Shown: in pieces, positions 40,501 to 52,712 of the stretch
How the letters are laid out: every line of letters begins with the position of its first letter
Position numbering within the stretch: the stretch's first letter is position 1
Assembly (NCBI GenBank): GCA_013396995.1
Contig: VWZP01009169.1
Span: forward strand, 1,147,697-1,211,696
DNA: 64,000 bases
Direction: 5' to 3'
Source: Dicaeum eximium
Lineage: Eukaryota > Chordata > Aves > Passeriformes > Dicaeidae
The notes under the pieces: model-generated
Told to the model about the DNA's origin: nothing
The model's database searches: none
The model's input: the letters and a program-made list of their open reading frames with translations, nothing else
Made by a program: the position numbers and the translations under genes

Positions 40501-43500
40501 AGACATAAAAAGTGGGCTTGTTGGGCAAGTGCCACCTGTTTACCTGCCCAACACTGGCTTCCCAAAGCCAAAAAAGCCTTTCCATAAGGATTTCTTTAAA
40601 CTTGCTGCCTGAGCTGCCTCCATACATCCAGGTGAGCAATGCTGCCCATCCACAAGTGTGAGATGTCAGGAAACATCTGCAGTTCTGGGCTATGCCTGTA
40701 CGTTGTGACACAGGGCTAACCTTGCTGGTTCGTGCTCTATATTTTTACCTTGCCTTTTCAGGTGCCCCAAACACTTCTTTGGGAATGAAAGCAAGCCCCA
40801 TCTCTCCCTAGCCTGTGTGTGCCCAAGCCTCTCTTCAGGCATTGGGGCTGCCCACTGCAGCCAGGTGCTGTAGGGTTCTCTGTGTTTAGCACCCACACGC
40901 CTCTGCTGCCCAGCCCCCACACTGCCCATCTCCTGGCCCACCCTGGTGCAGGGGAAAGGCATCCTGCAGGCCTGATGCCAGCTCAGGAGGGCTTTACTTC
41001 AGGGCTCGCTTTGACACCTCCTTTGTCAGCTATTCTGAGAGTTGTTGGTGCGCTCTGTGCTTGCAGAGTGTTGTGTGGTGGGACCCAGGCTAGGGAGGGC
41101 GCCTGGCTCTGCTCAGCCCCCTGCCAGGACTGGCGATGAGTGTCAGTTCCTGCTGAACATTCCCCTGGGAGGCTCACGTAATCCCAAAACAATCTGGGAT
41201 GCAGGTCAGGATGCCTTGCTCCCAACCTGTGTGGTAGCTTTGAGGTGAAAACTTTGGCCCCAGATGGCATTATCTCTGAATCTTGGTCAGATGGGTCTGT
41301 GGTGAAGGAAGGGTGTGATTGATGCAAGCCCTTGAGCCTTTTCAGGTGGGAGCATTATCTAAGGTGAGATAAAATGGGGGAGACCTCACCCTTTTGCTGA
41401 AAGCCCTACTGACAGCTCAGGAGAAGCAGCACAAGAGGAGCAAAATGATCAGCTTATGCAAGTAATTCAGTTCCATCACCTCTTTGGAGATTTTGAAGTC
41501 TGAGCCCTTCACCTTCGTTTGCCCATAACTCCTTCTCGAGCCATGGTGTACACTTTGGAAAGGTGTCCAAGGTGCCATCTCACTGCCTGGCCTTCCTGTC
41601 CATCTCACCTACAGAACCTGCTGGCACTGGATCCAGCCTGTGCCACAAACATATGGAGTACATGCTTGTGTCATTGGCCTCTTCTCCAGAAGCAAGACTC
41701 CCACCAGCATCCCTCCCTGCCCTTCCTTCTGTCCTCAGCTCTGACACCATGAGTGCAGAAGCAAAAGCCCCAAAAGAGATTTATGATGGACTCATTCCTT
41801 TCGAAGAAACCCCGCACCTGGTTGCTCAGATGCCTGTGCAGATACGAACTTCTGGAAATGCAACTTCTTGTTGACCACCTCTACTTTTTTTCTTCACAGC
41901 TCCAATTTGCCCATTCTCCCTCCAAGTCCCCTTCCTTACATTGGGCAGCTTCTGGAAGGTTCAAGTCTTCTTTTTTGCACTGCAAGGACCTCACATCTGG
42001 GAGAAGTACCCTGAAGACTCCTGAGCAGATTGTTTGTTCAAATCTGTTGTTGCTCCTGGGGATAAGATGCTAACTCCTACTTACTTTGATTTATCTCACT
42101 ACTGGTAGTGTGGCAAATGGGGGTCAACAGCACAGGATACGATTGTTTCCAGTCTTCATAGGCATAATAAATTATGAGTCATTGGATCATCCTGAGTTAT
42201 TCAGTGACTAATCTGATGCTGGTCTTGAGGCTGAGGGCCAATTTTTTGTTGCAGTATTAGCTTCCCAGAGCTCTGTGTTGTGGATGTGCAGTGTAGACCT
42301 AGTCAATACACAGCACCTGGGAGAACTGGCTGAGCTGCTGGAGGAGGTGCTGATGAGCCAGGGAGTGGCACTGCCCTCTGCACCAGTACCCCACTGGGGT
42401 GGCTGGATGTACAGTGCAAGTGGCTGTGACTTTTGTGAGTCATTTTGTGGGATTGAGTGTGATCCACACCCTTGCTGAATTGTTGGGACCAGTCACAGAC
42501 TCAGAGACATCCCAAGAGGAACAATTTGTGAGTTTAGGTTGTCTTGTGAACCATGTGCTGCTGTCCTGAACAGCCTAACCTGTTGTACTGCCTGGACTCT
42601 GTCCTTATCTTTACCTTCTCTTTTCTCTGACTTAATTTCGTCCTGAAGTTTGCAAATGTGTCAGTAGATGTGTTCCCTTCCTATCTGATGTAGACCCTCA
42701 TATGCTTGTGGAGTCTGATTACATCTCCTCTGGAGTAATTTCTTGGCCAGTGACATAAAATGGATCTTTAAATCCCATGGTGTCAGCTCATCGAGCTCTG
42801 ACCTCTATAATTCCTCTTTCTTATATCCCAGCTCCTTTCATATATAAAAATAATACTCCTTTCCCATCAAATGTTGTCTACTGCTGAACACTCCCAAAGG
42901 TGAATCACTCCAAAAACACAGAAGAGGCAGCTGGCTCTGAACATATCCCATTATGTCTCTCTCTAGATGCATCTCTCCATGGTTGCTCTTTCTCAACCTC
43001 TTCTGGCAGTTCTGCTTTCCAGGGTGTCCCCTCCCACAGCAAAGCAGCTTTGCCCCAGATACATTAGCTTATCTTTTCCCAAGTTAAATCTCATTTTGTT
43101 TCCTGCTCATTTCTAATCCCTCTAAATCCTTTCGGAGGATTTCTCAGTTTGCTCTGGAATTTGCAATCACTTCTCCTGGAGGTGCCAGCTCAGGGAGTTA
43201 ATGGGAGAACCTTCTCCTTGGTGCTGCTGAGTCAGGAGGGTGCTGTGGCTGCCAGTGCTGGGGTGGTGGTGGTGCCCACGGCGTGGATGCAGTGCGGTCC
43301 TGCACGTAGCTGTGCTCAATCATCTGGTGAGCCGTGTTTCTGCCTCACCATCAGATAGGGATTGCCTAGAACAGCTGAAGGAACTGTGGGAGTCAGCGAG
43401 TTCTGGTCTGTAGAACAGAGCAGAGGTGTGGGAAGAGAGGGAGCTGCCTTCAGCTCCCAACCAGATCACAAATACCTTGCTTCCCCTCCCTTGCCGTGAT

Positions 43501-46500
43501 TCCTCCATGCATAAGACAAATCCAATCCCCCCTTTTTGGACCCTTGAGAGACACCAAGTGCCATTTAGTAATTCTTATTTTATTTCCAGTTGGTAGAAGG
43601 CTTCCCATCTTGTTGAAATGGTTAGGGTTCTCTGTACATCTTCTCCCAAAGCAGGTAAGTCATTGGCCCCTCACCACACAGTCCCAGTGTCAGTCACATC
43701 TCCCTGCTCCTCTCCATCGTTTGAGGGAGAACTTCAACAGGTATTTGGGTACCAACAGCATCTCCTTCCATCTGGTATTTAGGAAGGAGACAGGAGCAAA
43801 CAGGATAGGGGAACTGGAGGGAGGGGGCACAGCTCAGGAGGGGCTTTGTTGGCTGGGAGAAGTAGGACACCGTGGAAAGGCGATGAGGATGGAAGGTAAG
43901 GGATGCCCTCTGAGGTGAGGTGGGAGGATGAGGAGGAGTAGCTGGCTGTGTCTCAGGAGTGGGGTGGGGCAGGTCTGAGATTATCTGGCAGCCCCAGGTG
44001 CAGGGAACCCTCCCAGTTATGAAACCTCCTGCACTCCCATGGACCCATTTCTCACTGGTGTCAATTGCTTTGAGTGCTGGAAAACTCATGATGAGGGTTT
44101 GCAGAAAGGCCTGAGCTTCCATCCTCCCCAGCACCTGATGCACCTTCCCTGGGCAGGCCCTTGGCCTCCCCTTGCCACAGAGAGCCCCGCTCCAGACAGA
44201 GGGGTCGTGAGATCCTGTGGCTATTGAATATGCAGATGAAGAGGCACCTGCTAGAACCCAAGATGGCCAACACTGAGAATCTTGTGCTACTTACACCAGC
44301 ACAAGACCAGTGTGGTGTGACAAACTACCCACTTTTAGTCAAACCAAAAAGATTTTGGTCTTTCATGCTCCTGAAGATATGAAATCAAATATGACCCAAG
44401 TTTACTAAAAAGCTCAGAAGGCAAACATGCCCAGATTGCATTAGTTTTCAAAGTGCTGTGAGGTTCAGCTGGGCAAGTGGTTTGGCAGCAATGACTTTCC
44501 TTCCTAGACTTGAATCCTGGCAGTGAGTCCCCTCAGGCATGCTTAAGACTGTGCTCTTCAAGCTCTTGCCATATCCCTTTACATCCAGGTTACACCCTAT
44601 TTTTAATCCGCTCCCTATCTTCTGGTGTTGTCAATCTCAGACCTTTCCTAAGCCTGGAAGGGAGCTGTATATACATCTTTGTCTTGCTGTGGATATTTTA
44701 CAGTTTCTCACCCAGTTTCAAGTCACTTGAGCTCTATTTGCCTCTTGGGCTGTAAATTCACACAAACTCCAGACATCCAATCAGGGGTATCCACAGCAAC
44801 TGCTAAATATTTTTTTCCAGAGAGGACCTTCAAAAAACTTTGGTGAAGAGGTGGAAGTTCCAGCTGTTCTGTGCCAGGGTACTCACCTATCTGGGGGCCA
44901 TTTCAGAGGGCTGTTACACTGCTTCACACCAAAGTATCTTTACATCCCCTTCAGGCACCCCAGACATCCCAGCACCATGAGCCAAACCCATTAGCTCCTC
45001 ATCCCCAGTGTCCTGGGATCATTCAGAACCGACCAGACCGCTGGCACCCTGCAGCTTCCTCACCGGAGGCTCTGCTCCAAGCAGCAAGTTTTCACTTTTT
45101 CTTTAATCACATCACCAAGTTTTAATGCCCAGCAAGAACTTTGACCCTTATCCAGGGATTAGTTGTTATCCTTAAGAGCTTTCTGCGGCAAGCCTTATAA
45201 AAGAGCTCCAGCTTTGGAGAATGTAGGCAAATCATGTCCACTGGGTTAATTTTCTTTATTAGCTGACTACCTCGTTTTTCCATCCACAGCTCTCAGATAT
45301 TGTCTCCTTGCTCCAGGAGAAGGGCTGTTCCCATCAGTTCACAGCAAGTTCACTGCTGGAATCCTTGCTAGCACCAAGACACTCTTAGCAAGAAGGGGAG
45401 ACCTTGGCTTTGGTGAAATTAAGGGAAAAATGTTATGTTCCCTCATCAGGCTGTTTCACATCCCAGCACAATTAGGCAGTGATGGAGGGCTGCCAGGCAG
45501 ATCCTGCAAAGAGGCAAAATGTTTTAAATAGGGGCTGTAGAGGCAGCTGAGGTTAAGCAGAAGTAGCAAAATCCATTTGGCTGATTAGCAAGTTTCTTCA
45601 TGAAAAGAAATGTGGGCATCTGTGTGTCTCTCCTTGTATCTCTACCATAGCCTATTTCAAGTATAATCCTGTTTACTGAGCAGGATTTCAGTAAGGCATA
45701 AAGGGGGAATTCTGTTCGGGTTATTGGCTGTTATTTTCATGTGTGTGCAAGGTATACAGATGAGGGAAAACCGGGAGCACAGTGTGTTTTGTTCTAAATA
45801 ATGAGAGGCAGGATTCACAGGTATATTCTGGCTGCTTTCAGCCTTTCCCGTGACAGAAAGCAGCTGCACACCCAGCATTAGCCAATCTGCTAATAGGCTG
45901 TGTCACAAGACACAGCATCACCACGTCTCACAAAGCAACTGCATTGTCCTCCCTAAGCTTATTGTGTGAAATATCACGGGAACACCACCAAATCGTGTTC
46001 CACAGACCGCTCCAGACTAAACATCCACGGCCCAGCTCCCTGATCCAGGCTGAGGGTCCTTGAGGGAGGAGAGAAGGCACCTTGCTTGTGCTGCGCTGAG
46101 AGCACAAGAGGTCTGTGCGCTCGATCGGCATCTCCACGCAGAGCTGCCTGTGCAAACAGACGCTAATGCATCCAGAGACTCCTCATTTTCTCCTTCAGAT
46201 GATGAGTGTGTGAACATGCTAGTGACAAAAATCTTTTCTGTGGATACCTCTGGACTAGATCCTTGGCTCTTTCAGTCCAAGCAGCCTGGAAGACGCCAGG
46301 AAACAGTGGATCCTTTGAGTCTGGGGTGCTAGCTAGCACTGGATGACTGGTCTCTAACTCACTGAGGGTGAGAGGGTGTGAGTAAAGATAGAAGGTGGTG
46401 TAAGGATGGGAAACATGCTTGGAGGATACTACAGAGAATGAAAGGAGTTTTGGATAGGATCTTTGTAGCCAAGACAAACCAAAGCTGCAGCATCTATGGA

Positions 46501-46580
46501 AGATTCTTTTTGTCAAACCCTTTTTTTGGTCTTGGTGTAAAAGAAACTCACTAAAAGATATGGTGTTGTGCATTACAGGT
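37545..46580. other. Downstream intergenic sequence
   Basis: About 9 kb after the VEGFA poly(A) site. Only short, unconvincing open frames occur. A MIR-like fragment lies near 37800-37860. The 42650-43200 interval has the texture of very old LINE debris but no recognisable anchor. No gene is supported. Confidence 0.65.
37800..37860 (+). repeat. MIR-like SINE fragment
   Basis: ggcaggactcctgggttcct followed by tcccagcctggtgctga resembles the 'caggactcctgggttc...cagctctgcc' portion of MIR-family SINEs. It is short and diverged. Confidence 0.4.
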
Positions 46581-46594
46581 GATTCTGTACCTTG

Positions 46595-46745
46595 ATATTC
46601 TGCCAGAGCTGGGAGTCTTGAGTTGTCTTCCCAGCTCTGTTCCTTGTTTCCTAATTATTGCAGTGTCAATCACTCCTCTGGTCTGTGCCTCAGTTTCCTC
46701 AGCTATTAGTGGTGATAACAGTACAGTGATGATAACAGTATTGAG
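46595..46745 (+). repeat. MIR-like tRNA-derived SINE
   Basis: tcttcccagctctgttcctt, then gtctgtgcctcagtttcctc, then gtgataacagtacagtgatg follow the order of the MIR consensus (cccagctctgcc ... tctgtgcctcagtttcctc ... ggataataatagta). It is the best-preserved SINE copy I see in this window. Confidence 0.6.
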
Positions 46746-46749
46746 CTGC

Positions 46750-48735
46750 CCTGGGGCATAATCTGTAAGTGAATTAACGGTGAGAAGTTTAAGAAGAATT
46801 AATTGGTGGCCTCTGTTGAGTGCTCAGAGATTCCTCGATAGCAGGCAGTGAGCAGCAAGCAGAAGTTTTGTGTGCTGTGCAATGCTTAAATCACAGCCTG
46901 TCCCTGGGCCTCTGCTCCTCGCTTCCTGACTCCAAAGGAAAGTCACACTTTGATTAGGACAAATGCTCATCAGTCACGTAATGTTATTTCCAGGTGTGCA
47001 GCAGGCTGTGTGGGCAGGGTGGATCAGTTTCCCAGCTGCAACTCATCTTCCCTTGAAGCAATATATGTAATGAGCTAATCCAGGGCTAATATTCTCTGGG
47101 AGACCCCTGCATGTTGCCTGTGATGACAAAAAGTAAGAAAAAAAACTAGGAGAAACAGAGTGAAGTGGGATGTTCCTTGTGGCACACTCATGCTCTAGTG
47201 TTTTAACCATAAACTGGTACAAACTAGGAAGCACGGCTCTTCAGGAGAGAAACCTGGAGAGTGGGAAGCATCATATAAAGTCTGCTGGGATGGTAAGATC
47301 AAAAACTGGAAAGAAATGTCTGCTGAAAAGTGAATTTGGCCTCCAGCTCCAGAATATGACTGTGAGTCTGAGGAATGACAACAGCTTATTAGGTTTCAAG
47401 TTTTTTTCAGTCTCTGAACCCCTGTCCCTCTTTCAGGGCTGTTTCAGAGCTTTTCAGGGAAATTAGGTATTTAGATCTTTGCAGAACACCCAGCAAAGTG
47501 TCCTACTTCATTGATTCTTCTGAATCACTAAGATGTAGTCATGAAAGCAATGGAGATATCTGCAACACAAGCAGTAGATCACCCTTGGTAGATCATTTCT
47601 CCTCTCTACACCTTAATTTCCTTTCCTGTGAAAGAAGGATGTTAAAAACCAGTGTCCTCCTAAACAGCAGCTTGGCACCTAGAGCCTGGCAGGGACGGAG
47701 CAGGGAGCCCACACATAGGTCTGAGAGAGGCCCCAGGAGACCAAGACTCCTCATGGGCAGGGAATGGTGCCTCGAGTGCAGCTGAGCACAGGGGCTGGGA
47801 AGAATGTGGGTGCTCAGCGCTGGCGTCTGCTCTGCACCATTCGTACAAACCGCGCTGGGTGTTACAGCAGCCACTCCGGGGCCCCCCGTCCCTGGGGGCT
47901 GTCCTGTGTCTCAGGCCAGGATGCTATGCCTGTAACCCGCTCCTCTGCACTCACAGCAGGTCCTCCAGACAGCGAGGCCCCTCTCCCCATGGGTTCTGCC
48001 TCCAGAGATGGAGCCTCTGTCCCCTGAGAACGGAGCAATGTGGCAATGCTCTCAGACCTTGGCTTGTAACAGCAGTAACCTCCGAGCTGCTGACTGTTGC
48101 TCAGCAATAAACACCACTCGTGCTATTAATAAACACTATCTGTCAGCCTTGGTATTTTTAATGCCGGGACACTCTGCCCTGGCATGCAGAGCCACTCGGA
48201 GACTGAAGGCCGGATTCAGAGACAAACCTAAACTGCTGCGAGGTTCTCCATTGTGCAGCCCCACAGCCCCTGCCTGTTGCAGGGTGGAAGGGCTCTCTTC
48301 TCCTTGGTGTGTTAGACAGGACCCAAGTTCCACCCCACATGGGATTTCCCCTCCTGTCCTTTGCAATCCTAGAGCACTGACACTTACAAAAGGCTCTACC
48401 CACTGTCATAGGCTGGGATAAATCTAACAGGATCTCTGGACCCGTGTGAGTCAGTGAAAATACTTCAGCTTTTTTCCCGTGATGATGTTCCAGTGCATTC
48501 AGCTGAATCAGCAAGGGAATGCTGTCTACTCACACCGTGTCTTTGGACTCACAGTCCTGCTGTAGGAGGTTTCATCCACCAGACTTTGAGAAGTGCTCCC
48601 CAGTGCATAGAGGTTGTCAAGAGATTGACTGATGGGATTGGTGCCTCTGAATGGTGCTCATGGATGCTGCGTGCCACATGAGACCTCTCTGCTGGTAGCC
48701 TGTAAGAAAAATAGGAGGGAAAAGGAAAATGAAGC
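46750..48735. other. Intergenic sequence
   Basis: No gene recognised. A stretch at about 47608-47655 (ctctacaccttaatttcctt) may be another SINE remnant. Short open frames occur on both strands and look random. Confidence 0.55.
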
Positions 48736-48739
48736 TTTT

Positions 48740-49270
48740 ATGGGCCTGACAGCGGGGCTGGGGGGGTGGGTGTGTGGCAGAGCTCAGGGGCAGGGAGAGG
48801 TACCTGATTAAGTGATATCAGAGGGGAGCAGGGCGGCCCCGGCACTGCCGCTGCCGCTGCTGCTGTGGACCCCGGGCTCTGGGGCTGGCTGGGGCTGCTT
48901 CGCCCTTTGCCACCGCTGGAGCAGCCGTGGAGGGTTTTGGAGGGGCGGTGGGAGAGGAATAGCCGAACAAACAGTGAGCTGGCCGAGCAAACAGCGGCCG
49001 ATGTGAAACAATCGGGTCCCGTTCGGCTAAAGCTCAGCAAATACTGCGTAAGACCTGCTGCTGGCAGTGGTGCTTGCCCCAGTCATCAGGGAGAGTATCA
49101 GAGGGCAGACACAGAACCTGGGGACGCAGGAGAAGTTGTGCAAGAGAAATCTGGCCGGCATGACTCAACACTCATTAGCAGCGGCACACCTACGAGGAGC
49201 CCATTAAACCTGAAAAGAAGAAGCCCAAGTACCTTATTTCTTCCCTTTGTTGTAAATAATCGTTTATCAC
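48740..49270. promoter_or_regulatory. GC-rich to forkhead-motif-rich block, candidate distal enhancer
   Basis: 48740-48960 is locally GC-rich. It is followed by several forkhead-type motifs: ACAAACA (48967-48973), GCAAACA (48987-48993), GCAAATA (49037-49043) and GTAAATA (49252-49258, followed by cgtttat). Clustering of such sites about 11.5 kb downstream of the VEGFA poly(A) site suggests an enhancer, but no conservation data are available here. Confidence 0.3.
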
Positions 49271-52200
49271 AGGCACATCTCAGTGTCTGCAGAGGCAGCA
49301 GAGAGAGCAGCACCGTGTGTTACAATCCCCTCCCAGCTCTGCCCGAGCCCATCTCTCCGGCCCCACGGCCCCGACCAGCCCAACTCCGGTTCCACAGAGC
49401 TCCCCCAGACTGACGGGCTTGTCAGTGGTGTGACCCAAAGCCCATTTCCCACCCACTGCCGCGGTCTCTGCCTTCTTTAGAGCCATCCCCCCTGATGTCT
49501 GCAGCCTCTTACAAAGGCTGAAGTAGCCGAATTGCGGCGTGAACCATCCTGCACTGGGCTGACAGCGCCCATAGCACAAGTGTAGAGATGCCCTCAGCTT
49601 TTAGGTTCAAGCTGGGCTCTCTGAACACCATCCACCTGCCACCTTGCCTGCTGGCTGGTTTCTTGGACATGCAGTTGGAGAAAGCACTGAACTAGGAGCG
49701 AGGAGGCTTCTATATGTCTAGGTATAAATACCCTGACCTGGGGGATGTGTGCACAGTGGAGACATGAGCAGAAACTGTGTCTGCAGATCACCTGACAGTG
49801 GTGTCCCTTGCTGGTCCATCACTGGGAAAACGGCTTCGTTTTTCTGCTCCTATTAAAGGCAACAAAACATAGCTTTACACTGAAGTGCTTAGTACACAGC
49901 TGTAGAACTGGCCATGGAGAAAAACTCCCTTAAGTCACTTCTCCATTAGTATTTTACAGGGAGATAGCTAAACCCAGCCATCCCTTGTGTATATCTGCAT
50001 TGCATTCCAGTGGGGGGATTGCATTTTGGTAAACACACCCTGATGAGCTTGGGTTTTAATCTGAGTTTTAACCTAGCTTTCTGCCTCACAGCATGGATCC
50101 CAGTAGTGGCATGTCTCTGAGATGTCTGGACTGCACACCCCTTTTAGACCAAGCTTGGGTGTCTGCTGCTGCTGCTCATACTCTCCCATTAGTCTCCATC
50201 TAGTTTAAAAATAAAGGGATGCCTTCTCAAGCAATTCCCATTATTTTTGACTGCTCTTTTGTCACTTTATGACACTGTAAAACTCTCATTGCATCCTCTA
50301 TTCCAAATCCACCCTAAGTGCTCCCCTTCTGCCCTGCTGCTCCTAATATGTCTGAGTTTTTGGGCTGGCTGGTCTGGACTAAGGTGGGCAGCCCTCTTGC
50401 AGTTTTGAAGAAGGGACCTCACTGCAAAGGCAGAGGCTCTGGAAGGTGCTGTGTGCTGCAGTGGGGACAGATGGTCCCAGCCCTCTGAGCCAAGAGTGGC
50501 TTTGCTGTTCTAGACTTATCTGCTGCAAGGGAGACAGAGAAGACCCCTCCAAAAGACTTGCTGTGGGCACTGTGGAGAATGGGAAAAGGACAGAGGGGAG
50601 GAAGGATGGGGCAGGATGAACTCCCAGAAATACCATCTTAGGCCCACTGTCTTTTATCTGATTCAGATTAAACTTCTTTCTGCTTTTCTCTTTCTGCTGT
50701 TGAGACACAGAAGAGTGACACCCCCACAGCGGAGGGTTCGGATGGGCTCCAAATGATGTCAGCTTTGATTTATTATTGTTTAATATCATCTTGCTGACTG
50801 CTGCCATTTCATGGAGTTAGCTCAGTTTGGGAAAGACTGCTATTCTTTGGACAGGACAGATGGTCTGAAAATTAATTTTTTCCCTTGCCTAACTAAATAT
50901 CCAAGGCAGGCTGTTCTGTCATCAGAGCTTTGCTTAGGCAAGATCTTTCCTTGGCAGAAGTGGTGGGGGAGAAAGGGGGGATAAGGAAGAGAGCAAGAGG
51001 GGGATGTGTGCGCTCTACCACACTTGAGGTTTCTCAGTTTGTCTCCTTGTCTCCCCTCCACAGAACCTCCCTCCACTCTTGCCAGTCTCCCAGTGGTTTA
51101 GTTCAGTTACATCTGGGATGGGGCCAGTGCCAGACATTGCAGGGAAAAGGGGCAGGAAATGCAGCTGCAGGTAATTACAAAACAACCTGCTCAGATACGT
51201 CATTTTGTCCCTGTCAGTCAGGGCTGGCTTGTATTTTGGAGGAAGAAGGCTTAGATCTCTTACATTTTTATTCTATATCATGTAACTCTTGATGTTCTTT
51301 TTTATCCATTGAAACATCTGATCCTTTCGTGCTTCCTGCAAAGCCCTTGGCCTCCCTGATGACAATGACTTCCATCTGTGCTTTCACTCAGATCATTTCC
51401 AGGCTCCTTTTGGTGAGCATGTGGATTCACAGGGATCTGGGCTCCCGTTTTGTGAATGAGCTCAAGGGAAGACTGCTTGAGCTCTTGCTGCCTCTCAAGC
51501 TCCACAAAGCTCGGCTCCCTGTCCTGCAATTGGCCTGGTCAATGTAGCTGGATCTCCATCAGGGTGACTGGGTTCTGCTGTGCTTCTTGCCAGGGTGAGG
51601 AGCCAGACTGGTGAACTGTTCAGAGCAGGGAGAAGAAGATTTCAGGCAGAAGGAGAGGAAGGCTCCCAGAACCACATGCTCAAAGCCAGCCCTAGTTTCC
51701 ACCTGAGCCAGAACCCTACCTGACACACACTTTATTTCTCCAATGTCCACCAGGAAGAGAAAGAACACTGCATTTGTCGCCACTAGCACTTTTAGTATGC
51801 AGCTCTCAAGCAGCACACAGACTTATATAATTTCAAAATGTTTGCTTATTTTGTTTGGCATGAATTCTAGAGGACATAACTGTGGGTTTCCGAATATTTA
51901 AGGCAAATGTGTTATTTATAAGCAATGTCGGAAACATCCTGAGCATGTGGATTTCAGTGAGGGGAGGCTGGGTTTGGCATCTCCTCACACCTCAGGTTTG
52001 CCATTCTGCAATGCTGTTTGTGGTGATTGCATCTGAGGTTAGCAGTGTCTGTAGTGGTGCTGGGCTCATGACATCCTCTCCTCAATATCTTCAATCTAAC
52101 TGGCAAACAGCAATGAAGTTATAAGGCAGGTAGTGAAGGGCTGAGTGAGACCCTGCTTTTGAATCCCTTTCAGTGCCCCTGTTTAAACTCCCAGCAGCCA

Positions 52201-52630
52201 TCACACCCCTGCTTCCTACTCTCCTTTGGCCCTCAACAGAGCCCTCACCATTTTCATCTGAGATGGTGACCACCATCCTTGGCATAACACCCCAACCTGG
52301 AACTACATCCCCAGGGAGGAGCAGGATGCAGGGAACTGAGCCTGCCCCTCTGTGTACTCCTGTGTCCACCCATCCCTCGTGGTGTTTAAACAAGGCTCAT
52401 CTCTATGCTGGCTGCCACAGCATCCATCTTCAGCAGCCTTTCCTCCAGGATACACAATCCCTGCAGCACAACTGCCTGACAATTAGCCAAGAGACAGAGC
52501 AGCTCCTGTGGCCCACATTTTCCTTCTGCGGGAGCAATTAGGCTGCTGGAGACTGTCTTCAGTAGGCTGATGTTATCTCTGCCCTGACGCAGGCGAGCAG
52601 CCCTAAGCCCTTGTGGTAACTATGCCAGGG
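49271..52630. other. Intergenic sequence
   Basis: No gene recognised. A weak MIR-like stretch occurs at about 49679-49735 (gagaaagcactgaactagga). The remainder shows only scattered short open frames. Confidence 0.55.
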
Positions 52631-52712
52631 TCACAGAATCACAGAATATGCTGAGTTGGAAGGGACTCACAAGGATCATCGAGTCCAACTCCTGGCCCTG
52701 CACAGGAGCATT
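52631..52712 (-). repeat. CR1-type retrotransposon 3' end, truncated
   Basis: tcacagaatcacagaatatg, ctgagttggaagggactcac and aaggatcatcgagtccaact are the hallmark reverse-complemented tail of avian CR1-like elements (direct octamer repeats, then ttggaaggga...gatcat...gtccaac). Only about 80 bp are kept, as is usual for 5'-truncated CR1 copies. It is fairly well preserved, so younger than the other repeats here. Confidence 0.75.

Noticed and set aside
41563..41874. 103-codon frame containing MSAEAKAPKEIYDGLIPFEE, considered as a possible gene fragment
   Set aside because: I recognise no family, no splice structure supports it, and an overlapping frame is equally open.
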